Assembly: GCA_946803715.1 (NCBI GenBank)
Contig: CAMPET010000097.1
Span: 97,967 to 120,175 of the forward strand
Direction of reading: 5' to 3'
DNA: 22,209 bases
Source of the DNA: Beroe ovata
Lineage: Eukaryota > Ctenophora > Nuda > Beroida > Beroidae
Of the stretch, positions 1-8,600 are shown piece after piece. Under the pieces are notes generated by a model that saw only the letters and a list, made by a program, of their open reading frames with translations, had not been told where the DNA came from and made no database searches. Each line of letters begins with the position of its first letter. The stretch's first letter is position 1. A program made the translations under genes and the position numbers.

Positions 1-31
1 TGTGTGTGTGTGCGTGTGTGTGCGTGTGTGT
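1..31. repeat. TG-rich microsatellite at window edge
   Basis: Runs of TG interrupted by two GC steps. It is cut by the window start, so its true length is unknown. Confidence 0.9.
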
Positions 32-1972
32 ATCTAAATCAACGTCAAAGACGGGAGTGTTTTCAAAATATGACTATAAATGTGGATGTGGGTACTGGGT
101 AATGTTATGACTATATTAGTCTTTATCGACGGATAAAGTATCACCGTGGATAAACTGTCAATAGTCACGTCAGTCATCACTCAGTGTGTATAGCTAGGTC
201 ACTGACTTATCACTCACTACGCTATCCCATAGCTTGATGATATTTCGTCAAGGTAGTGCTAATGGGAACTGAAATAATGACAAGAATGTACAATTTCATA
301 GATTCGTATTGTAATGATCCACTGATAGTATTGCAATGCAAATGATGCGTATTGTTCAACAACTGATTGTTGCTGACCCCTGCCTATCATAATCAGGGAA
401 CATGAATCTCATATTCTCATAATGAGAGAGAGAGCAATCTCTTTGTTTCAACATATCTCACACGATATGGCGCATTCATTCTTCACTGTACTATGAACAA
501 AGAACGCAGCTTGACTGGGATGGGGTCGTATATTCTACAGAGCAGAGTCATGGTAATCGTTATGTATCATGAGTATTGAGTGCGGAAAAGAGAGGGAGGG
601 AACACGATAATCGTCACTGGGGTGTGTTTCACTACCAGCACGCGACTAAAGGATTGATCAAACTTTGCTGTCAGTCTGGAGGAATGCTTGTCACCTGGGA
701 TCTGGTTATTTTGAACCAAATATTCCAAAAATAACAACAAACAGAGCTAAAACACGTGCCAAAGTGAGTGAATAACGCACTGTGTAGCTGCTACCGAGGA
801 AAGTGAACTTTTCCCGACTTCCTGTTCCTACTAACCAGATTACAGGGGATAGTAGCTGTTGAAAGAACGCGCGCCGGGGTGGGAAAATCCTGTGAATTTC
901 GCGTGCTTGTCAGTGTAATATATATTCCTATGTATCGTGGTGTGACGACTAACGTTGTTGGGGGAGGTGAGGTTTCGCGTGATGATAGATACTTGAGATG
1001 AGCTTCATACCAGGATATTGATCACCGAGTTTGAATTTATAAAAAGCGCAGTAAATTTACCGTTAGATTGTATATGCTATCTTTTCAATACGACATGACT
1101 TGAGAACAGGGTCATGAAACCTTCTTCCCAGCTAATCGATAGGCCCCCTTTCATCTGTTTGTGATTGTAACTCCTAACGATTGCTCGGACGTATTCTCAT
1201 ATTCCGTGACCATGTCATCTTGACATGCCATCTGCTGCACGCTACCCTGGAACCCAGTCAGGTGTTACAGTTGCTATGGGAACACAATATGTTGATACAC
1301 CACTCAGTAATTGCTTACTGGAGTTAATTCCCTTAATTATCATACACCTGATAATTAGTACACTCATGGTACGCAATATGGTACTGGTAACCCTGTGGTA
1401 TGTCAACAGTAACTCGATCTGACCCTTACCATTTCACACTGTCCGTGAGATCATCATAGGTGATGACCACTCCCGCATTATCAATCAGCGGAAGTTCCCA
1501 TGCACACTTCTATTGATAACATTTCCATTTCGAATAACTCCATATTCGAGATGCGATATCGAACAATTGGGCGTAAATACACAATGTCCAAGGTATTGAT
1601 TCTACCACCGCCTCCATTCTCTGTTCCCGTGGGAAAACCACTGTCTTCGCGACTAATTCTCGCAGATTCTCGAATCTCTATAATAATAATAAGTGCAGAC
1701 CTTTATGTATAGAGATGTTGTTAGTAGGTATAGCACGGTAATCTGGGGTCAGACAGTGTAGATCTAACTATCTAATGGTCGTCAATAACAACCACATAAA
1801 CACTGCATAATATACAGAATATTTATGTGGCCTCAATACCCAGAGAAGAAAAGGTGCTCATTTCAAGATAGGTAGGCATTAGGAAGGCATAAGGAATTCC
1901 TTAATGGAGTTAGGATGCCTTTCTAGCTCTCACTACTTCTTTCTAAGTGTTTTGTGAAGGAGCCCCAGTATG
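32..1972. other. Non-coding stretch, probable intron or upstream region
   Basis: No convincing exon, RNA gene or mobile element was found. The short open frames here have no domain signature and no paired splice sites. A 14-bp perfect palindrome centred on GAATTC sits at 1890-1903, inside a looser inverted repeat (AAGGCAT near 1884, ATGCCTT near 1915). If the sushi gene starts upstream of the window, this is intron DNA before module 1. Confidence 0.6.
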
Positions 1973-2081
1973 CTAACACTACCCATGTTAACAGCAAACA
2001 GTTAACACTCTAACCCAGGTGACCTGTGTTTGTTAACACTACCCATGTTAACAGTTAACACTCTTAACACTCTCACCCAGG

Positions 2082-2365
2082 GATTCTAGGACTGTTGTCC
2101 GAAACGGACTCTTGTCCGAATCTGAGTTCCGAATTGGTTCCGACAAAAGCGGACTCTTGTCCGAATCGGACGCTTGTCCGAATTGGACTAACCCTAACCC
2201 TGACCCTAACCCTAACCCGAAAGCCATTTTACATTGCATTGAATAATTGCCATGCAAATTCGGACAAGAGTCCGCCAAATGGATTCTTGTCCGAAGCGGA
2301 CTGTTGTCCGAAAACCGAAAATTCGGATTCGGACAAGAGTCCGCTTCGGACAACAGTCCGGTTAC
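2082..2365. mobile_element. Foldback/MITE-like insertion with 10-bp target duplication
   Basis: A 284-bp segment is flanked by the direct repeat CTCACCCAGG (2072-2081 and 2366-2375), consistent with a target-site duplication. Its ends are inverted: 2089-2122 matches the reverse complement of 2326-2359 at 33 of 34 positions. The arms are built from 17-bp units of the form CGGAC-TCTT-GTCCG-AAT, each a small hairpin. No transposase frame is present; the long open frames on both strands come from the repeat itself. The family is not recognised. Foldback element or tandem-repeat MITE are the most likely classes. Confidence 0.75.
2188..2218 (+). repeat. Internal telomere-type repeat (CCCTAA)n
   Basis: About five units of CTAACC/CCCTAA type, one altered to TGACCC, lie in the middle of the foldback insertion. 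This is the C-rich strand of the TTAGGG telomere repeat common in metazoans. Confidence 0.8.
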
Positions 2366-2427
2366 CTCACCCAGGTGACCTGTGTATGTTAACACTACCC
2401 ATGTTAAAAGTTAACAATCTAACCCAG

Positions 2428-2601
2428 GTGACCTGTGTACAGAACCAGATATAGAGAATGGGCGTGTCACGGGACCGGATGTCATTACTCCTGACAGTAC
2501 GCTCACCATACAGTGCGACACGGGCTATGTCATGTCACACAGTGACCCGGTGGTGTGCTACAGCAGGAGCCAGTTCTCTGTCACGCCCCCTACTTGCGAT
2601 G
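2428..2601 (+). CDS. Sushi module 1 exon
   Basis: This 58-codon exon lies between a CCCAG acceptor and a GATG|GT donor, phase 1 at both ends. Its start reads Cys-Thr-Glu-Pro-Asp-Ile-Glu-Asn-Gly. Four Cys are present, with Cys-Asp-Thr-Gly-Tyr in the centre. The aromatic before the last Pro-x-x-Cys is Phe, not Trp. The acceptor is the third of three repeated copies. Use of the copy ending at 2374 would shift the frame into a TAG, so 2427 is the productive site. Confidence 0.85.
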
Positions 2602-5600
2602 GTTTGTTACCCAGCATTCTTCATAATTATCGAATAATGACATGTGTGCCACCTAAATATTACCATTTTGGTGGCACCACTTTCCTAAGTATTTCTGTGT
2701 GTCCGTAACTTCGCCGTTGTAACATCAAAAAATTCAATGATTTCATCCCTCGCGTCAGACATTATAAGATTTTTCTTTGAATAACTGTAAATTTAAATCC
2801 ATGTCTCACGTGCAAAAGAATTCCTGTCGTAAATAGCATATGTCACAAAATTTCACGGGATGAAATGTCATAATTACGCTAGTCGCTAGTGTCGAAAGTG
2901 GTACGTGTGTGGGTGCCTGTGAATAGTGGCATGGTAATATCGTGCATCTAACGTTAGTGGCGGCTGTCAATGGTCTGTTTGCATGACTTGTTCATGTAAT
3001 GACTGTTTTTGCTTGCCACTATCGTGCTATAGACGCTAGACAGCAAAAGTTCACTGTTGGAAATTTCCATTTTGCGATAATTTCGGTGTGATTTTAAAGT
3101 GCTCCACGCCACATTCCTGATGATTTGGGCCACATTAAACATGTCAACACCAGACGTCGATAATTGACGTCTTTGTGTGCTCGCTTTGTCACCGGTGATG
3201 TTATGTCCGCGCGTGCGCGCAGCTCGCAACTATAGTACTAGCAAACTTTGTCGCGCCACATGTACAAATCCTGCTGTTAGCACTGTGTTTCGAATTCGGC
3301 GGTCTTTTCATCTTGACATCTGCTAAGTATTCAAAATATTTCCTTTTTGGCTAAGAACCAGCGTCTTTACAAATGATACACGGTAATGCACTGTAATGTG
3401 AACAGTGGAATCTCCATCACAGCTGTTGATTTCAAAACTCAGAATGATAATATCATCATATCGATATCATCGTGTTGTCTTGATTGTTAAAGTTTTCCGG
3501 GCATATGAATTTGATGGCTAACACCCTGATCCCCATCAGCACAACCATGTTCGAGACCAGACAACAGCTACATTACAAACGGGCAGTTTGTCGACGGACA
3601 ACCCGACTCTATAGACCCAGGACAAACGTTCACTATAGAGTGTTACAATAACTATGAGCTGAGTGGCGATAGTGTGATCACATGTAGATCTGGGAAAGTA
3701 TTCATGGAGGCTTACCCCAAGTGTCTAGGTTCGTACAAACTACGAGTCCCATTGTACATAAGCTTTAAAACCGGAAGACGAATACTTTATGAAATATAAT
3801 GCACGAAGACCGCAGGTCTGAGTGCATTATATTCTGATTGAATCACGAGCTGAAAGCGAGTGATTCAATCTCAAATAAAACACGACCGAAGGGAGTGTTT
3901 TATTTTTTTCATAAAGTATGAGTCTGAGGTTTTAAAGGTTATAAAGAATCCGATAAGTATTTCAATGCGAAAACTGACAGAAACGATCATTCTGAATGAG
4001 TAGGTTGACGAATTGTGCGAAAGTGGTTATTGCCTTTTTCGGTCAATTAGAGGCAGTGTGATCAACAGTGTCAACAGGAAATGACGTCATTATCCAGTAT
4101 TGACCTTCAAAAATTTCAACGTTATCGTATTTTCTCTTGGATCATTGATGTCGATCTGTTTTCATAATGTTCACCTAAACATTATAAACTCTGTAAAATA
4201 CGGCAACTACTGTGCATTATGAGGAGCCCTTATAATTTTTAGCGTGCATTACGAGATCTGTAAAATGATACTCAGCGTGTTTTAAAAAAATCACTATATC
4301 CCGGCGAACTTTATGAAATTTAGTCACCCCTCTTCAGCGGCATTTTATAGCCTTAGGATTCTTTATATTTCAGTTAACAATTTCACCAACCCCGTAATTA
4401 CCTCATCTCCAGCTAAACCTTGTCCGAAGTCAGCATTTACTGTCAGTAACGGATTGGTCACTAATGGGGGATCGCTTATAGCTGTTGGATCAGATATCAA
4501 AGTGAGTACGAACATCTACGACTCCAACAATTCCCAATACTTTGATTTGGTCTATATTAATGTGCCATGCTCTTCAGATAAGCTGCTACACTGATTTCAA
4601 GTTGGTTGGAGACACAGTCACGTGTAAAGCTGGCACTGAGGCCAGTGGGGATCTGCCCGTGTGTCAAGGTTAGTATTGCTCACAGGATGGAATTTCAACC
4701 TCATTTCGGGACGTTTGTAATTGATACTAAAACGAAAAAAGCAAAAATGGCAGCATCGAGGTCGGGAATGGATTCAGTGTGCAAATCTTGGGAGTTGGAA
4801 GTTAGAATCGACCAAAAATTTCGCCCTAAAATATGATCGTTGTATGATGAGACTAAAAAAGGTGGTCAAGTTGGTCTTGACACGAGACTAATGGTCATGA
4901 GGCATTTGACTTAACTCTCAATTACCGCTGACAGCGTTTTCTGAATCAAGGAGAAATCAAACTACGATTCTGAATGACTATGATGAGTGAAACAGTTTTA
5001 TCTACATTTACTCATTTACAATGAATTTCACAAATAGAATAATACGGTCACTCTCACTACTTCACAGTTCCTCATACTCAAAGTCCCACTTGGAGTCCAT
5101 GGAAGCGGACATACTGAACTCTCCCCTCTCACTCACTGATAGGTAGTCCGCTGTGCCTCCTTCAGATAGCCTGCTCAGAGTGCAATCCTTGGGGACGAAC
5201 CAGTTCTCCTTGCTATTGAAGTCAAATCGACCACTCAAAATCTTCCCATCGGGTCCTATAACTTTGCCAGTTCTGGACATAATCTGTCTGGCGTTCCACA
5301 CCATGGTGGACACAGTGGTAGAGGACGGGTCGTTAGGTTTGAACAAGTACGTGTTACTCGATCCCTTGACCTGTCTGAACTTGTCACCCAGGTGGCGTGA
5401 GAAGAGGTGCCACGTTTCCGATAATCCCACATCAAATCTCTGTGTCGGGGAGTCCGCTGTGACATCACTCGATGTCAGCTGCCACTCACCTCCTTCAGTC
5501 TCTTCAACGTCCAAGACCTTGTTGGAGCTCGGATTGTAGAGTTTGCAGTCTAGCAGTTTCCATGCGTACCTCGAGTTGTATTCGGGAATACTCGAGCCTG

Positions 5601-8600
5601 TGAGTTTGGTAAAGTGGTTCCACACCATTTCATACTGCGGATAGTCGAATGAGATGAACCTGTTATAGCTGTGGAAGAAGGGGGCTGACGCCGCTCGGTC
5701 TGCCGCCACGAGAGACCACGATTTTCCCGATTTCATTGCACCGATGTATTGGCCATGGTTAGAGCTCCGCAGCCTGCTTACCATCTGAGTTTTATAGAAC
5801 GCTGTCTGAGTTCCTGGGGAACCCGGTCCGAAATCTGCTACCAGCTCGAATACTCCGGTAGTCAGCATAACCACACCTTTACACGCTGATCCGATATACG
5901 CACATTTGTTCTTTGCGGTGCCCCAGTTCTTGGTGGTGTCATGAGTAATTCCATGCCCTGACACAAATGTCAGCTCACTCTCGCTGACACCACCCTCGAT
6001 TTCTGTGAAGTATGCGTTAGCCTTGTCGTAGTCGTAGAACACCCGGGGGTACCTGGCTTTAGCCACCACGGCGTTACCACACGTGGTACCCCTCTCTGCG
6101 TACCATGTTCCATCCCCGTTACCACCCCAAGTCGCACCGTAACTCTCCTGCAGGATGAACGCATCCCGCGTGTAGCCTATGATAGAGTTGGCATGACCAC
6201 ACCCGAAACTGCATCTCCCCCCGTCTGCGGCGGCAGTCAAGGAGAAGCAGGTGGTAACTGGTCCGTGTTGGAGTGCTGCCAAGAGTTCCTCCTCTGACTT
6301 GACCGTGACTGTGCCTGCCACCAGCGCAAACTGATCGTGGAGTGTGTTGGTGTAGTCGAGTGTGTAAGTTGCACCACACAGCTCGTCACACGTTTCCGAG
6401 TAGATGCACTCTTTCTTAGTGTACGGTATCTCATTCTCCGGTACCACTACCCTCTTCTTCATGACGTATGTGTTGACTTCGTAGGGCTGTGCTGCCACGC
6501 ACACGTCATCGTTACAGTTCATGAAGTTCTGTATGGAGTACGGGACGTAGTTTTCCGACACCATAGCCACCCTGGTCTCGAGTGTCTGTGTGCCGCACAC
6601 CCACCCGCAGCTGTTACACGAGCCCTGGCTGATCGGACCGTGTAACATCCCCGTGTCTCGGAGATCAAGAGACTCGGGCATTGACACCACTTCCCTCTTC
6701 TCTCGTACTGCGGTGTCAAGGTAATCCTCCGCATCCTCCTCATCCGATGGATCCTCAGGGATGTCACCATGCTCCACTCGACTCACTTGTTCTTCTATCC
6801 ACTTGTCTGAGATCGGGTCGCATCTTGCTCCGAGAAAGAGGAAAAGTAGGAAAATCCTCATATTGTGCTGAGTAAACTGTGTGCGTGTTTGTGTGGATTA
6901 AACTAGTACTCCCTTCATCCTTCCCAACACTTAAATATACAAACACTCGCCTATTATGCCAATTATGCCTCGTATCAGACACAAGGTCTTAGGCCAAATT
7001 TATTTATTTTAATTACTTCTATCGGTAGCCGTTGGGCAGGTGAGCGCGGCTGAGTTGCATGTTCGAGTGATAATTGAGCTGGGGAGTTTGACGACCACCG
7101 CCCTGTGCTAACAGCTCTCGACAAAAGGGCGTTAATTTATCCCTCCGTCTACTGTCGTAATGGTTTAGAACGGAGGTGATAAATTTGTACAGTCCATGCG
7201 AGATGGAAAGAGAGCATAATTGAGCATGTGTGACTATTTGAGTACATATCATGAGATTATTGTCATTATCTGAGCATCCTATCTTTATCAACCAATATAT
7301 CTTTTAAACGGAATTGGTTAATTGAAGAGATAATGGTCATTTTATACAAGGGTGGTACATCTTATGACAATATCAAGATAAATGCTCTAACTAAGATACA
7401 GTTGTCAAACTCGCACTTCTGCACTAAGAGAGAGCCTTTATAGTTCGTATATCAATTGGTCAAACCCGGTTAATATTCTGAAAATGTTGACGATAATACC
7501 CTTTCCTTCATATCATGTCCTTCACCTTCCCCACTCACCACTCCCTCTCACCACTCCCTCTCACCACTCCCCCTCTCACCTCCCCCTTTTAATACTGCCT
7601 CTCAACTCCCCCTCTCAACCCCTCACCTCACCTCTCCCTTTTCCAGGATACGACTGTGACAGCTCTGGGTTACCAGACATACAGAACGGTGACTACTCCC
7701 TGAGCAGTTACACATCCGGTCAGAAGATAGATGTCACGTGTAACGAGGGGTACGTGAAGCAGGACGGGACAGCCACGTGTCTAACGAGGAGGAAATACGA
7801 GGGAACACTACCGTCTTGCGATGGTGAGTTACATGATTGGAGAGGGTGAATCACGCATCTTTCGAGGGTGAGTGAGTGAGGGGTGAGTAACACTTTTGAG
7901 GGTGACTTATATTTCGAGTTTATTTCTCACAAATGATATACAAATTTCAGCACAAAACTGTGTGTTTGACGCTATCAACTTTGGCAGTATCACGAACAGT
8001 GACAACATTGCACCAGGTAAATAGTGACTAGGGGTACAAATTGAGCAATGTGCTAAAGTTACACCACAGTCCATACCTCAGACAATCTTCACAATTTGTA
8101 TGGAATTTCCGCGTGAAGGAAGGGGTTCACTGATAATCACGTTATTCTCAGGAGGTCGTATTGAGGTTGTCTGTGATGAGGGATACGAACATTCTAACAA
8201 GACTGGGAAATACACGTGTGTCACACACAGAACTTATCACCCTCTTGTGCTACCCACGTGTATTGGTAAGTATTTGTAGTCAGGATGTCAGTCGTAATAT
8301 CAATGGTTACAACCTCCTATAATTCATCCGTCATAGGGTTACCGGTCGGTTACCGGCTCTAATTTTGCACTGTGTACTCTGCACTGCAGTAAATTCCACG
8401 TCTTCCTCTGATGTGCTCAAGTACAGCATAGTTTAACTAATTCTAGCGATTGTTGACAAATCCCTCCTCAGCCGTGGCGTGCCCTGTCCCCGATGTAGCC
8501 AACTCACTGCCGCCTGGCAACACGCCACTCCAACCCGGGGACCTGCTCTCGGTAGAGTGTGATGTGAACTATCTTCTCACCGGTACTCCCGTCTCCTGCG

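Larger units (their letters stand above)
1973..2438. repeat. Tandem ~52-59 bp repeat carrying copied 3' splice sites
   Basis: Three copies of a unit that starts with TTAACACTACCCATGTTAA and ends with CCCAGGTGACCTGTGT are present at about 1973-2031, 2032-2081 plus 2366-2387 (split by an insertion), and 2388-2438. The last copy overlaps the start of sushi exon 1. Each unit includes the pyrimidine/CAG acceptor and about 11 nt of the exon start, so the splice site itself has been duplicated upstream. Confidence 0.8.
4669..7646. other. Intron of the sushi gene hosting an opposite-strand gene
   Basis: A 2,978-bp intron separates modules 3 and 4. The minus-strand protease fills 5062-6861. In 4669-5061 only a possible minus-strand poly(A) signal (4997-5002) is seen. 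In 6862-7536 there is the protease's likely promoter and otherwise unremarkable AT-rich DNA. The 3' end is a long pyrimidine minisatellite. Confidence 0.7.

Noticed and set aside
1225-1422. Open frame with Pro-Gly-Thr-Gln...Val-Thr-Val resembling part of a sushi module
   Set aside because: The cysteine that should follow Val-Thr-Val is absent, the other cysteines do not fit and no paired phase-1 splice sites were found.
2048-2454. Long open frames on both strands across 2048-2454
   Set aside because: Both are produced by the foldback repeat units and the telomere-type run; composition is pure repeat (Cys-Pro-Asn, Ser-Asp-Lys-Ser-Pro) and they lie over an insertion.
3763-3937. Hammerhead ribozyme or tRNA as explanation of the cloverleaf
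   Set aside because: No CUGANGA/GAAA hammerhead core, and arm sizes, sequences and lack of a T-loop do not fit a tRNA.
4205-4300. Second copy of the cloverleaf element
   Set aside because: Only short words (GTGCATTA, CGAGA) recur; no stem can be paired, so it is at most a relic.
7019-7291. Minus-strand 90-codon frame next to the protease
   Set aside because: No domain signature and no splice or promoter context; length is within chance expectation.
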